DNA of 64,000 nt. Source: Nageia nagi (taxonomy: Eukaryota; Pinophyta). Under the pieces are notes generated by a model. It was given only the letters and a program-made list of their open reading frames with translations, did not search any database and was not told the origin of the DNA. A program made the position numbers and the translations under genes. Where the stretch lies: positions 51,584,001 to 51,648,000 of the forward strand of contig JBITNC010000001.1 of NCBI GenBank assembly GCA_050084985.1. Direction: 5' to 3'. This document shows, in pieces, positions 12,767-25,300 of the stretch. Every line of letters starts with the position of its first letter. Within the stretch, counting starts at the first letter, position 1.

Positions 12767-13390
12767 TATCAACTCAACCCTACATGGAACCAATAATGGT
12801 AACCTTATCAATAGACTTATGATCCACAATTATCAACATGCAAGCTGAATTGGAATAAATAGTGGTAATCACCTCAATAGTCATGGAAGACTTAACAAAA
12901 TCCACCTCAAACTTAGGGGCCAACTCAATAATGGTAAGCCTAATACACTAGTTTTACAAATTGAATGACCACCACAATCAATACCTCCATTATAGTTTCC
13001 AATTCAACCCCTTCCTAATCTAAATAATAATAAGGGAGGAGCAAAACAACAACAAGTGTATGTATAAGAATACTACCCTACATATGGGGTTAATGCAATG
13101 CAATTATGATCAAGTAAATCAAAGGAAGATAGGCATATTCCTATTATTGAGGAACAAGAGGATAATGAAGTCAATGAGACTCAACCTAGAATACCTAAAC
13201 CCAAAAAAAATCCTCTTTTGAGTATGATAAGTAACAAGATGACCAACAGGGTAAGGTTCCATCTATTAAATGATTAATTTCAAGATAACCTAGAAAATTA
13301 GTACAAAACAAATTTTATATCGTAGGAGAATTGAGAACTATGTGTGTCCAAATTCCATTATTACAAGCTATAAAGGATGTTATTATCTAT
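12767..13390 (+). pseudogene. gag: Athila-like gag, C-terminal part and gag-pol spacer
   Basis: After the nested element the frame gives a stretch (S)TQPYMEPIM with MQAELE and MEDL, then an Asn/Gln-rich tract near 13.0 kb (NNNKGGAKQQQ-like) and an acidic, proline-containing linker (PIIEEQEDNEVNETQPRIPK-like). Athila gag tails have this low-complexity character. Several stops are present. It leads without a clear boundary into the protease. Confidence 0.6.
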
Positions 13391-14020
13391 GCTAAGGCTA
13401 TAGAGGATCTTTATTTAAGATGAAATGTTAAAAAGAAAGATCCAAAAATAGTGCATGTGATTGAAAAAATGGTAGATTTGATGCTAAAAATTTTGATAAC
13501 ACCAAAGTATATTGATCCAAGTATTCCACTTGTGAATGTATACATTGCTATTAAATTAGTCTCATAAGTACATGTTGATATGGGAGAATCCATTAATGTT
13601 ATGAGTCATGCTACAATGGATTCATTATCTTTAGTCTTAGACCAACTCCTATTGTCCTCCAATTGGTAGATAGATCTATAGTTACTCTACAAGGCATGAT
13701 AGATTATGTGATAGTATTAGTTGATTCTTGGGAGTACCCTATTCATTTTTTGATGCTTAAACCTAAATATAATCTTGGGGGATATCCAATTATCCTAGGA
13801 CAATCTTGGTTGGCCATATTTTATGCTTATAGTGAATTTCATACTAGAAATATGACTATATCGAATGGGACTAATACAAAAAGTCTTACTTTTTATCCTC
13901 TAGCTAGACATGCTCTTACTGAGGATCCTAACCTATGGATTGATAAAATTGATGATAATATCACAATAATTCCCCTTCTTACTAGATCAGCTACCATTAG
14001 TCAAGATGCAATATGAGGAT
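13391..14020 (+). pseudogene. Athila-like retropepsin (aspartic protease)
   Basis: Would cleave the gag-pol polyprotein. The active-site region at about 13571-13600 reads V-D-M-G-E-S-I-N-V-M, matching D-T/S-G-A-S-I-N-V-M with the catalytic Asp kept (codon 13577) but Gly-Ala changed to Gly-Glu. The C-terminal half, open at 13663-14016, has GGYPIILGQSWLA followed by MTISNG, the flap-distal signature of Athila/Tat proteases (usually ILGRPWLA). A frameshift or stop near 13.66 kb separates the halves. RT follows. Confidence 0.82.
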
Positions 14021-14244
14021 GATGTCCTTGATAGTCATATTCAAAATCTTCCTTATGATCATGTGTAAAGTTTTGAAGATTTTCCTATGCATTGAATTCT
14101 ATATTATGCAAGAGAAATTAAAAAAATCAATTTTTACCACTATATCCTATAGATACTAAAATCCTTGAGATAACAATTGAATTCCTTCCTAGAAAGCCTC
14201 TTAATATTAATAGTCAACTATAAGCAAACCAAGAGAAAAGTGTG

Positions 14245-15120
14245 GTTGACATGTTAGCCAAACATATTTTAGCTTTTGCATGGACCTATGAACATATATA
14301 GGAATTTATCCTCAAGTATGCACTCATTATATCTATTTAACTTTAGATTCACATCTTGTTTGGCAACTTTCAAGAAGATTAAATCATACTTTGAAAGATA
14401 TTGTGAAAGAAGAGTTGCAAAAGTTATTACATGTAGGATTCATTTAACCTATCTCTAATAGTGCATGGGTTTCTCCCCTTGTGATTATGCCCAAGCAAAT
14501 GGGAAATGGAAAATATGTATTGATTATAGAGAATTGAATAAAGCAACAAGAAAAGACCATTTTCTATTACCTTTTATTAATCAAGTACTGGATTCTTTGG
14601 CTAGTAAGAATTATATCTCTTTCCTTGATAGATTTAGTGGATATAGTCATATCTAAATTGCTTTTGAAGATCAAGATAGAATAACATTTGCCTATAATTA
14701 GGAAACATTCACTTATAGAGTGTTACCATTTAGGTTGTGCAATGCCCCAATAATATTTCAACAAGCAATATTGAGTATCTTTTTCAGATTTGACTAGTGA
14801 CTATGCAGAGGTTTATATGGATGACTTTAGAGTTTTTGGTAATACTTTTGAGGATGCATTGAATAATTTAGAAAATTTATTGTAGTTATTTCAAGATACT
14901 AATATTTCTTTGAGTCATGAAAAATGCCATATGCTAATAACATAAGAAGTTGTATTAGGACATCACATCTTTGCCAATGAAATTCGAGTTGATCCTAAGA
15001 AGATTGAAATCATTCATAACCTACCCACTCCACAAAAACCCAAGGATGTTAGTATGTTTTTTAATCATATTGGATATTATAGGAGATTTATTAAATAATT
15101 TAGTAAAATAGCTTCACCAG
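14245..15120 (+). pseudogene. Athila-like reverse transcriptase
   Basis: The N-terminal landmark is KHILAFAWTYEHI near 14.26 kb. The fingers read G-K-W-K-I-C-I-D-Y-R-E-L-N-K-A-T (14500-14550), then F-S-G-Y-S near 14635. The palm motif F-R-L-C-N-A-P replaces F-G-L-C-N-A-P. The catalytic Y-M-D-D is intact at 14814-14825. The connection motifs L-G-H-H-I-F (14.96 kb) and D-P-K-K-I (14.99 kb) follow, and then Y-Y-R-R-F-I. Frames change several times and stops are frequent. Confidence 0.85.
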
Positions 15121-15600
15121 TATTTGAATTGCTATCTAATGATAATGAATTTGTATGGATATCATATTGTCAAACATATTTTGATACTTTAAAAGATAAA
15201 CTAATTACTACACCTATATTGCATGGACCTACTTGGGAATCACCATTTCACATATACATAGATTCTTTTGATACATTTTTAGGATCTATATTAGGAAAAA
15301 AAGGAAGAGAGGTATATGCTATTTATTATATCAATAAACATATTCGAGGAGTTGAGATCAATTATAATGTAATGGAAAATGAGTTCCTCACCATTATTTT
15401 TTCCATCAATAAATTTTGATAATACATCATAGGATATTTTATGTATATACATAAAAAGCATTACATTATTCATTATTTAATGAATAAACCAATTTTGAAT
15501 GGAAGAGTTATTCATTGGGTGTTGTTGTTAAATAAATTTGACATCACCCTTGTTGATAAACCTAGAAAGAAGAATGTTGTTGCTAACTTCCTATCTTGAT
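15121..15600 (+). pseudogene. Athila-like RNase H
   Basis: An open 96-residue stretch (15129-15419) spans the RT tail and RNase H start. F-D-T-L-K-D-K-L-I-T-T-P-I-L is the RT connection; F-H-I-Y-I-D-S-F-D-T is the first catalytic Asp region (normally DAS); V-M-E-N-E-F-L holds the catalytic Glu (normally T-x-K-E-L/F-L). After a stop, weaker homology to the K-P-x-L-N-x-R-x-I-x-W-x-L-L block is seen near 15.49-15.53 kb. Confidence 0.8.
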
Positions 15601-15779
15601 TAACTAGTACCATTGATGATCTTTTGGTTGATGATGCATTTCTAGATGAAAATATTTTTATTTTTATAGTTAAAACACTATGGTTTGTAGATATTACTAT
15701 TTATTTGGATTTAGGGAAACTACCTTCATATTTTTCCCCAAAAGAGAAGTCCAAAATGATTTGTTAGAGTGCTCTCTAC

Positions 15780-16950
15780 AATTGGTTGGGGGGTACGCTT
15801 TCAATACTCTGATTGATAATGTTATATGAAGGTGTATCTGATTTGATGATGTATATAATATATTATGAGCTTATCATGATGAGCCTTGTGGAGGATTTTT
15901 TTTCCAAATTCATTCCTTTGAAAATTTTGAATACAAGGTATTACTGGCCTATACTATTCAAAGACTATTGAGTATGTTCATCATTATGATCAATGCCAAT
16001 AGAGTGGGAAGCCAACCAAAATATGAGAAATGTCTTTGCAACCATATTTAGCTATGGATCCCTTTGACAAATGGGAACTCTATTTTGTGGGACCAATCAA
16101 CCCAAAATCTAATTAGAATGAATACATTCTTGTAGGTATAGACTATGAAACAAAATGGGTTAAAGTGAGACCCCTTTAATAGGAAAAATAGGAATAAGTT
16201 GCTAGTTTCTTGTATAAGGATATTTTTATTCATTATGGAGTACCTAGGAAGATAGTCATAGATCGAAGACTTCAATTCATATCTTAATTAATTGAAGATA
16301 TTAGAACAGAATATGAAATCAATCATCACAAATCTACTCCATATCATCCTTAGGCTAATGGTTAAGTTGAAGTAACCAATAGGAAGTTAAAAACTACCTT
16401 GACTAAGATAGTATCACTCCATCAAAAGGATTGGGAACATCACCTTTTAGAGGCAGTATGGGCTTATAGAACAACATGGAAAACAACAACAAGGTTAACA
16501 CCTTTTGAACTTATTTTTGGGAATAAGGTAGCTTTACCAATTGAGTTTTAGATACACACTCTAGGTACTACTTTGGAGTTAGGAATGGACCTATCTAAGG
16601 CTCAATAATAGTATATTGATCAACTACACAACTTAGATGAATTTTTACTTCAAGCCCTACAATGAACAAAAATTATTCAAGCTCAATGGAAAGCATGACA
16701 TGATCATTTTATTCAAAAAAAGAAATTCAAATGGTGATTTTGAATTACTCTTTGATTTAAGTTACATAGAATTCAAGGGAAAATTATAGAATCAATGGTT
16801 GGGATCATATAATATTGATACTATCTTTGAAAATGAAGCTATCAAGATTTGCATAATTGATGACAAACACTTACCTCTAATGGTGGATGGTCATCAATTG
16901 AAACTTTATCAAAAACCCTTATCCAAGTTTGCATTTACAAAATATTACCA
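15780..16950 (+). pseudogene. Athila-like integrase
   Basis: Core motifs can be read in several frames. W-E-L-Y-F-V-G-P-I at 16.07 kb replaces the first catalytic Asp (I-D-F-x-G-P) with Tyr. I-D-R-R-L-Q-F at about 16.26 kb keeps the second Asp. The Y-H-P-Q-A-N-G-Q-V-E-V-T-N motif (16.34-16.38 kb, Gln codons now stops) keeps the Glu. W-x-x-x-L-x-E-A-V-W-A-Y-R-T and T-P-F-E-L-I-F-G follow at 16.43-16.52 kb, as in Athila/Tat integrases. The zinc-binding N-terminus is poorly preserved. Numerous stops. Confidence 0.82.
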
Positions 16951-18030
16951 ATAGCAATCAACACTTTCTATGGCTGATTTTTTTTCTTCACTTGATCCTT
17001 TTCAAAAATAAAAATAAGAAATAAGAAATAGTTGAAAACCAACATACTAGAAACTACTTTCTTTCTTTAAAAAAATGGAAAAAAATGCATGATTACTTTA
17101 GCTGAAGCTATCCCTATAGGATATTCATCCTTTAAGTTTTCCTGTAATAGTCTATGTAATTCTTTTTTTTTTAACTTTTATCATTTTATAGTTAAAGGAT
17201 ATTTGTATAGGAATAAATTATTCTTTTGACACCTTCCTTCCCATAACATGCATTATAGGAATGTTACGATGTTTCCTATCACTCACATTTCTTGATTATA
17301 GATTTCCCTATTGCTCTTAACTATAAATGTCTCTTGATCTTTGTGCATTGTAAGTCCTTTAATTCTTACTAGATCTTTGGAATGTTGATCATTGTACATA
17401 ATTTATGCCAATGGTATACCACCTTTTAATGTAATTGGAATATTCATACTAAATGTGTACTAAATATTACTATTCCCATGTAAATATTCTAGTGGTGGAA
17501 TGGTCACCTCAAAGTTTGTATTTCAAATCATGACTATAGCTAGTAAATCCACATTATATATATAGTTTTCACTTCAATTTACATATTGGATAACCTTGAG
17601 TTATTGTTCACTTAATGTTTTCATCATTTCACTTACACCTCATTGTACTTACTATCATTTTTTAATACAACTCATCTCATACCTTTAATTTGACTCACAT
17701 TTCTTTATTTTTATTTAATACTCCATGTCATGTCCTAATAACATCATAATCACCACATGATCTCATCTTTTTCCTTTTCCATATGCTAAATTTTTCCTAG
17801 GGATCATAACCCTTCCAAACTCATGGCCTTCTCCTTTGATGTTGATTCCTACAAATAGTTATCACCTTTTAGTTGGGGGGAAGAGTGTTTCATCACCTCT
17901 TTCATGTGTCACCCTACCATATTTATTCCTTTGCATACACCTAATTTTCTCACCTAACTAAGCCTTACATCAATTTATTCCTCTACAATTTGCATTCTAA
18001 AATTTATTCCCAAATTTTACAACTCTCACC
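16951..18030 (+). other. Non-coding spacer between integrase and the extra ORF
   Basis: About 1.1 kb of AT-rich sequence without a supported frame. It lies where Athila-type elements have a spacer before a third gene. I see no repeat or promoter motif that can be defended. Confidence 0.5.
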
Positions 18031-19982
18031 ATGTCTGGCCAACATTAACACTTTATACCTCTAAGTATGGACAAGATTATGGCATCTCCATAAGCCATGG
18101 AAGCTTTTTGCATAGCCATATGGATTCCATACATTTATAAGTTGCATGGATATAATAAAGCCATCATTGAATAATTTTCCCACATATGTAATAAAGAGGA
18201 AGTCATAGTCAAAGGATTACGAGTTTCCATATTTGAAGAGATGGTAGCTACAATCACGAGACTTCCATGATCAGGTGAAAGATGGTTCAAAATGGATGCT
18301 ACAACAAATAAGCAGGTATTCCTCCTACCTATTAAGAAATCAAAGGATTCTTCCAAATGAATTGACTAAATCTCTATGCCAATGTCATGGGTTGAGGTAG
18401 CTACTCATCTTATTACCTATATCTCCTATGAGGGTTGTATCAATTATGTATTCATCCATCATTGGTGATTTTTATCCCATATGTGTAATTGTACATTAGT
18501 TAACTTTCCATATTTCTTAACCAAATCATATCTTAGGGTGGTAGCCCAATTTTGAAAACATTATCAAAATAGTTTATCCCATTATGGTCTTGTTCATTTA
18601 TTGTTTAAACATACTCTTAATACATAGTATCCTTGTATAAGTTTGGAGTTTTTGTAGAATGGTATATCGGGGATACCACAAACCACTATAAAGAGGCCAT
18701 AAGAACCTATTGGGTGCTCTTGTCAATTGCACTCACATCCATAAGAACCCTATTAGGAGGAACCATAGAATCCCATTGATAGTTATGTTGTGAGTGATCA
18801 TAAAATGGAGGTATCATATGAAGGCATTCTTCCTACCTATAATCTGAATAGAAGAAAAAATCAAAATTTTATATAGATTCTATTGCTTCTTTAGGAGGTG
18901 ACAGAACACCACAGCCAAATTCTGTAAAGCATAATGAATTAGATGAAGAGGAATATTTTAGCACCCCTAGGGAATTTAGGTATGATATGCATTCTATACC
19001 AAAGTGCATGAACTTGTATATGGAGAACATAAATCACTATTGGAAAAAGAAGAGGTAATAGATTTCTCAACTCCACATGACACCACACATAATGAGGATG
19101 GATAGAAATAATGGAGATATATTCACATTGAAAATAGGAGTTAGAATAACTTCAAGTAGCCTAAGCTCAATTCTATAATAACATGGAGAAATACTTAAGG
19201 GATGTAAGATATTTGCAAACTACTTCTGTTGATGTATCTAATTTCAAGGCCCTACGAATAGGGCATATTGACATGACTATGTTAGTGGGAAGGAAGATAG
19301 CTAAAAATAGATAGTTTAAGAATGAAGTTTAGCAACTGGTCTCACAAAATGAAATCTCATCTAAGAAAGATAAAAAAATTCAAACCTTATCACCATAGAA
19401 GGAAGCAAATGTTAAAACCTTGGTGACCCCATGGTTACAATAAGAAATTCAACAAAATCAAGCCCTAAATTAGCAATTGAAGGAGGGGAGATAACAACTT
19501 ATGAAATAGCTATTGGCATCTCAATGGGTAATAAATAATTTTTACAAGAATTATAGTAAAAAAAATAAGGAATTATAGGAGTTATAGCAAACTAAAATAG
19601 AGGTGGAAGAGTTAAGGGGAAAGAAAGAATAGATTCTACAAGAATTGGAAACTATGAAGGTCAGTATTAATGAATAAAATAGTATCAAGAGTGGAGAATT
19701 ACAAAATGTGGAGGCTACTTTATAAGAACTGTACTAAGTGAAGAAGGAGTTACAAGAAAGCTAGAGTATTCAATAATTGAGGAAAAATGAAAGTGACCTC
19801 ATTAAGGAGTAATTGAATAAGTTACATGCTAACTTCCAAGCAAGCCAAGAGAAGAATGTTAAGTTAAAGAAGGATCTTGAGTAATATGATCTAGGTTTCT
19901 TGTATGTTCCTAAACATGAAGAGTAAATATGGATACTAGAATGCAAATTTTAATAGAAGATGGAACAACATCAGGAAGTCTA
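18031..19982 (+). pseudogene. Extra ORF downstream of pol: conserved globular part plus coiled coil
   Basis: The frame opened by the ATG at 18031 (MSGQH) can be followed, with stops mostly at TAG/TAA/TGA, for almost 2 kb. The N-terminal part (to ~18.63 kb) contains V-K-G-L-R-V-S-I-F-E-E-M, then G-E-R-W-F-K, E-V-A-T-H-L-I-T-Y-I, N-F-P-Y-F-L-T-K-S and S-H-Y-G-L-V-H-L-L, and looks globular. From ~19.4 kb the product is rich in K, E, L and Q in heptad-like spacing (for example ELQNVEATL), a long coiled coil. It sits in the env-like position of Athila elements, but I see no signal peptide or membrane segment. From memory similar proteins are common in conifer drafts; the function is unknown. It is cut at 19988 by the second gag-only element and continues briefly after 27445. 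Confidence 0.65.
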
Positions 19983-19987
19983 GGAGG
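19983..19987 (+). other. Target-site duplication GGAGG, left copy
   Basis: GGAGG directly before the LTR start TGTATATTC at 19988, and again at 27441-27445 after the other LTR. Without the insertion the coiled-coil frame reads straight on. Confidence 0.88.
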
Positions 19988-21324
19988 TGTATATTCATAC
20001 ATAATAAATTCTTTATTAAAGCCCCAATGTACTTTACTTGCAATCATGAGTTCATTTTAAGATCCCTAGGAGTTTTTCTGGAGCAAACAAAATAGGCCAG
20101 AGTCAGTAGATAAAGCATTCCAGAATGAAATGATGACATCACAAAAGAAAGGATAAAGCTTAGTTATGGAAAAGCCCAGGTTTTGGAGGAGATGAGGTCA
20201 GCAAGAGATAATCGAAGAAGCCAGAGCCCATAAATTAAGTGTTCTAAAAGTAAAGCATTTTGAAATAAAATGATGATGTCACAGAGGATAAGACAGTCAC
20301 ATTTTGGTAAAGACTGGGTTCTAGAGATGATGAGGTCAGCAAGGGGAATTAAGAAGCTAGGGTCAGTAAATAAAGCATTTCGAAATGAAATGATGATATC
20401 ATAGAAGAAAGGATAAAGCTTAGTTATGGAAAAGCCTGAGTTCTGGAGGAGGTGAGTAGAGCATTTCGAAAGTATGAAGATGACATCACGGGGAGAATAA
20501 TGTTCACATTTTTGAATGAAATCGGGTCCCAAAAGTGATGAGGTCAGCAAAGAGAGATCGAATAGCCGGAGCTAGTAAATAGAATACCCTAAAAGAGACG
20601 AGGTCAATGAGAGGTCAGATCATAGTTATCAAGAAGCTGTATCATCTGTAATCTACCTCATTTTTGTAATATTCTACCAAGTGGCATATGTAAGTAGTAT
20701 CAATTAAAAGAAGGCTAGAATCTTGAAGCTATTTTTGTAAATGTTTCTATTTTGCAATTCTTGTAACTATTGTTACTGCAGTATAAGTATATGAAAATAA
20801 AGTGAAAGAGGGGTCGAAAGCCCTAGTATTGCTCTTTACATTTGTTCTCAAAGACCTATAGTTTTTATTAGTAATATGATACCATCTTGACCTTTCTTGT
20901 CTAGCACTCGTAATTGTCATTCTTAATTTGGTTACATCATGGCAGCTTGGCTTGTTTCCTGAATGATAATCATGAGTTGCTAGTATAACTGTGTCTGCTA
21001 CATGGTAGAGTAAAGCTAGGAAACTATTAGAGAGTGAGAGCTTGTACTGTAGTTGCAACACTAGATTCAGACCAAGGTTTCACACACTATGAAAGCCCGC
21101 ACTGAACTAGTGATCCACCTTTACTTTCTCTCTTGTTACCCTAAGCCTTTTTGCTTAAATTCCTCACACTCTACTCCTTTTTATTTTCTTTCCTGTTACT
21201 TCTCCTACACCCAATGTATAAGGAACCAGCCTTCTCTGGAGATTAGACTGTCACCATAGTCTGTTCTTGATTTACTTCGGTTAAGATTATTCATGGCGCA
21301 TATATTACATAATTTTAATCAACA
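19988..21324 (+). repeat. 5' LTR of the second gag-only element
   Basis: 1337 bases, TG to CA, with inverted ends TGT...ACA. It carries internal direct repeats of about 0.1-0.2 kb built around AGCATTCCAGAATGAAATGATG-like units and GATGAGGTCAGCAA (near 20.12, 20.25, 20.37 and 20.53 kb), possibly enhancer-like. The same pattern is in the 3' LTR. Antisense open stretches here are by-products of these repeats. Confidence 0.9.
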
Positions 21325-21335
21325 GTATTTCTTTT

Positions 21336-21353
21336 TGGCATGCCCGGTGGGAC
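21336..21353 (+). other. Primer-binding site of the second gag-only element
   Basis: TGGCATGCCCGGTGGGAC, about a dozen bases after the LTR end, resembles the TGGC-x-C-x3-TGGGG-type primer sites of plant Tat-related Ty3 elements. The exact tRNA cannot be settled by eye. Confidence 0.65.
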
Positions 21354-21472
21354 ACAAAGAAACTTATTGGTGACTCTGCTGAAGCACTATCTATGGTATG
21401 TATTAAAGCAAATTATTTGTAAATATCATATGTGCTTTTGAACCTTTCACTTTCTTTTGCAACCTAGAGTTT

Positions 21473-22355
21473 ATGTGGACTAGATCTAAAACCAGAGCAG
21501 CAAAAGAAGCACCGGATTTTAGAATGTTAGATACTCCTAAGAGAAAGACCCTAATCAAGTCCAAGTCTCTGAATAGTATCAGCTCCCTAAAATCCTTTAC
21601 CAAGCTAGAATCATCCAATCTTCACACTAGAAATACCTCTCCTAAAATGGCTAATCCAGCTTAGAATATTTATCCGAAATGGGACAATGGAGTACCAATA
21701 GCCCTAGCGGTGTTGTATAACATCCCAGCAAATGTTTTCAAAACCCTTTCAGAGTTTGATACAACTTCAGAGAAAATGGCTTATGAGCATTGTGTTGATG
21801 TAGCTGGCCTAGTGAAGATTCATAATATCCAACATGAAGATGTCATGGTGAGATTACTGGCTCAGTGTTTCAAGGGAAAGGTCCTAGATTGGTACAGGGG
21901 CCTTCCTAATGGATCTATAACCACTTGGGCTCAACTGGCAGAGCCCTTTATCTTGGAATTTAATGAATTAGGTGATCCTTTTTCTCTGTTAACACAGTTC
22001 ACTTCAGTCAAAAGATATGAGCAAGAAAATATCCCTAATCTCAATATTAGATTCCAAAAAACTTGGATGAGAGTCCCCATGCCAGTCAGGCCTCAAAAAT
22101 TTCAAGCCCTGATGTATTACTTGAGAGCCTTTCCTCCGGATCTCTCTCTGTAAATCCAAAATTCTGGAGTGAATACTTTCTTAAAGGTCTATAGACAAGC
22201 GGTATATGTCGAAGCCTATCTTATTTCAGTAGGAAAATTACCAAGTCGTATTCCAATGCCTTATTTTCCAGTAACCACCCAACAACAAATTTACATGATA
22301 GCCAGATGCATGGGAAAAAAACTCATTTGAAATAGCAGAATTGAACAGGTGGCAG
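21473..22355 (+). pseudogene. gag: Gag of the second gag-only element (almost intact frame)
   Basis: One frame from the ATG at 21473 (MWTRSKTRAAKEA) runs to the duplication edge. It is interrupted only by TAG at 21662 and TAA at 22151, both where Gln would fit, and by one extra A in an A-run near 22315. The head is basic. The capsid core contains F-K-G-K-V-L-D-W-Y-R-G-L, then T-T-W-A-Q-L and F-x2-E-F, then Y-E-Q-E-N-I-P-N-L-N-I-R-F, a classic retrotransposon gag pattern. The C-terminal end, after 25918, reads on to TAG at 25940. No zinc knuckle or pol is seen. Confidence 0.85.
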
Positions 22356-25300
22356 TTTGGAGTTAGTTTTGGTAAGAATGGTTTAATATCGGGGGGGATT
22401 ACCAAAACCACTATAATTAAAGAGGCAATATACATTTAAGAACCTATTAGGGTTGCTGCTCTTGGTCAATTGCACTCACATCCATAAGAACCCTTAAATA
22501 TTAGGTGGAAACCTTAGAGGAATCCCATTGATGTTATGTATGTGAGTGATCATTTAAAATGGATGGAAGCTATTAAGGAGTTCTTCCTACCTTATAATTC
22601 TGAATAGAAGAAAAAAAATAAAAAAAAAAAAAAAATCAAACTTTTATATTAGATTCTATTGCCTTCTTTAGGACATAGGTGCGGGGGTGTTTGACAGAAC
22701 ACCACAGCCAAATTCTGTAACATAATGAAATATTTAGATGAAGAGGAATATTTTTTTAGCATCCCCTAGGGAGAATTTAGGTATATTTAGGTTTATTGAT
22801 TATGATATGCCATTCATTACCAAAGTGCATCTTATGAACCTTGTATATGGCGGAACATAATCACTACTATTGAAAAAAAAAAAAAGAAAAAATGAAGAGG
22901 TAATGATTTATCAAACTCCACCATGACCACCACACATAATGAGGAATGGATACTTAGAAATAATGGATGATATATTCACACTTGGAAAATGGAGTTTAGA
23001 ATAACTGCAAGTCGCCTAAGCCTCAATTCTATAATAACATGGAGAAAGAAAAGAAATACTTTTAAGGGGATGTAAGATTTTGCAAACTCTTTCCTTCTGT
23101 CAGTTTGTTGATTGTATTAATTTCAAGGCCTACGAATAGGGCTTCATATTGACATGACTATGTTAGTGGAAGGAAGGGAATAGGAAGACTAGCAAAAATA
23201 GATAGTATAAGAAATGAGCGTTTAGCAACTGGGCTCACAAAATGAAAATCTCATCTAAGAAAGATAAAAAAATTCAACTTACACCCTTAGAAGAAGCAAT
23301 TTAAACCTTGTATCCCCTGGTTACAATAAAAATTCAACAAAATCCCCCTAAAATTGCAATGAAAGGGAAAAACAACTATGAAAAGCTATTGGCATATCAT
23401 GGTAAAAATAATTTTTTTAAAATTATTAAAAAAAATAAGGAATTTAGGGTTATAGCAAACTAAACTAAGTGGGAAAATTTGGGAAAAAAAATAATTTTAA
23501 AAAAAGGAAACATAAGGGGGTTTTTAAAGAAAAAATATACAAAGTTGGGGAAAAACAAAAAGTAGGGTACTTTTTAAAAATTTTCTAATGAGAAAATTAC
23601 AAGAAACTAAGTTTTTAATATTTAAAAAATAAAACCCATTAAAAATTTATAATTTACATCAATTCCAAGCAAGCCAAGAGAAAATTAATTAAAGAAGGGT
23701 TGAGTAATAATCTATTTTTTTTATTTCCCCAAACATAGATAAATATTACAGAATCAAAATTTTAAAAAAGAGGAAAAACACAGGAAAAAAGGGGGTGTAT
23801 ATTCATACAAAAAATTTTTTTTAAACCCCAATTCTTTTTTTCTTTTCAATCATGATTTTTTTTTAAGATCCCCGGATTTTCGGAGCAAACCAAATCCAAA
23901 TCAGTAAAAACATTCCAAAAAAATGAACACACAAAAAAAATAAAATTTTGTTTTAAAACCCTTTTTGGGGGAATACACAAAGATAATGAAAAAACCCAAC
24001 CCCAAAAATTTAAAGGTTTTTAAAAAGTAAAGCTTTTTAAATAAAATGATAGTCACAAGGATAAGACGGCACTTTTTTAAAACGGGGTAAAAATAGGTCA
24101 CAAGGGGAAATTTAAAAAGCTAGGGTCAGTAAAAAAGCTTCAAATGAAATAGATATCAAAAAAAGATAAAAATTAGTTATGGGAAAAACCCGGTTCTTAG
24201 GGGGGAGAGACTTTCGAAAGTATAAAAGACATCACGGGGGGAAAAAATGTTCACATTTTTTTAATGAAACGGTCCCCAAAAGGGTGGGCACAAAAAGAGC
24301 AATACCGGGGTAAAAAATAAAATACCCTAAAAGAAAAGATAATGAAAAGGCAATCATATATCAAGAACTGTTCATCTTAATCACCTCATTTTTTTAATAC
24401 TACCAAATCATAAAATTTAATATACAATTAAAAAAAAGGCTAAATCTTTTAAACTATTTTTTTAAAATTTTTTATTTTTCAATTCTTTTAACTATTTTTA
24501 TTCGTTAATATAAAAATAAAGTAAAGAGGGGTCAAAGCCCCAGTTTCTCTTTTCTTTTTTCCAAAGACCATATTTTATTTTAATAGAACCACTTTACCCT
24601 TTTTCTACCTCGAATTGGTCCTTAATTTTTTTCATCAGGGACTTTGGGTTTTCCTGAATGATAATCATGAGTTGCTATATCGTTTTTCCCCCTTTTAAAT
24701 GGTAGAGGTAAATAAAATATTAAAAAAAAGGGAACGGTAGTATCAAACCAGGCAACAAAGGTTTTACCACTATAAAGCCCCACTGAAACTTTAACCACCT
24801 TTACTTTCTTCTTGTTACCCAAGCCTTTTTTTTAAAATTCCTCACACTCTACCCTTTTTATTTTTTTTCCCTTTTCTTCCCACCCCAAATTTTAAGGAAC
24901 CAGCCCCTGAGATTAATGTCACCAATTTTTCTTATTTTCTTCGGTTAAAATTTTTCATCGCATAATTTAAAAATTTTAATAACATATTTCTTTTTTGGCA
25001 CCCTGGGGCACAAAAAAACTTTTTGACTCCTTGGGACTTTTATGGAGAAAGCCAAATTATTTGAAATACAATTGCTTTTAACCTTTCACTTTTCTTTCAA
25101 CCAAATTTATTTGGGCTAAACCCAAAAAACCAAAAAGCAAAAAAAACAGGGTTTAAAGTTAATTCCAAGAAAAACCCAACAGCCAAGTCCGATTTACCCC
25201 AAAACCTTTTCCAACTAAATCTCCAATCTTCACCTAAAATACCTTTCCCTAAAATGGTAACCACTTAGAATATTTATCCAAATACAATGGGTACCTACCC

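Larger units (their letters stand above)
18642..22355 (+). repeat. Tandem duplication, first (clean) copy
   Basis: 3714 bases from the extra ORF of the Athila-like element through the 5' LTR and most of the gag of the nested element. The block restarts at 22356: GGCAG at 22351-22355 is followed by TTTGGAGTT, the sequence found at 18642. The end of the second copy, GGCAG at 25914-25918, instead continues into unique sequence. Confidence 0.85.

Noticed and set aside
18031-19982. Calling the extra ORF an envelope gene
   Set aside because: Position fits, but no signal peptide, membrane segment or cleavage site can be read in it.
20164-21061. Antisense open stretches in the LTR as genes
   Set aside because: They lie in LTR sequence built of internal repeats, and the matching 3' LTR (26360-26623) breaks the frame differently.
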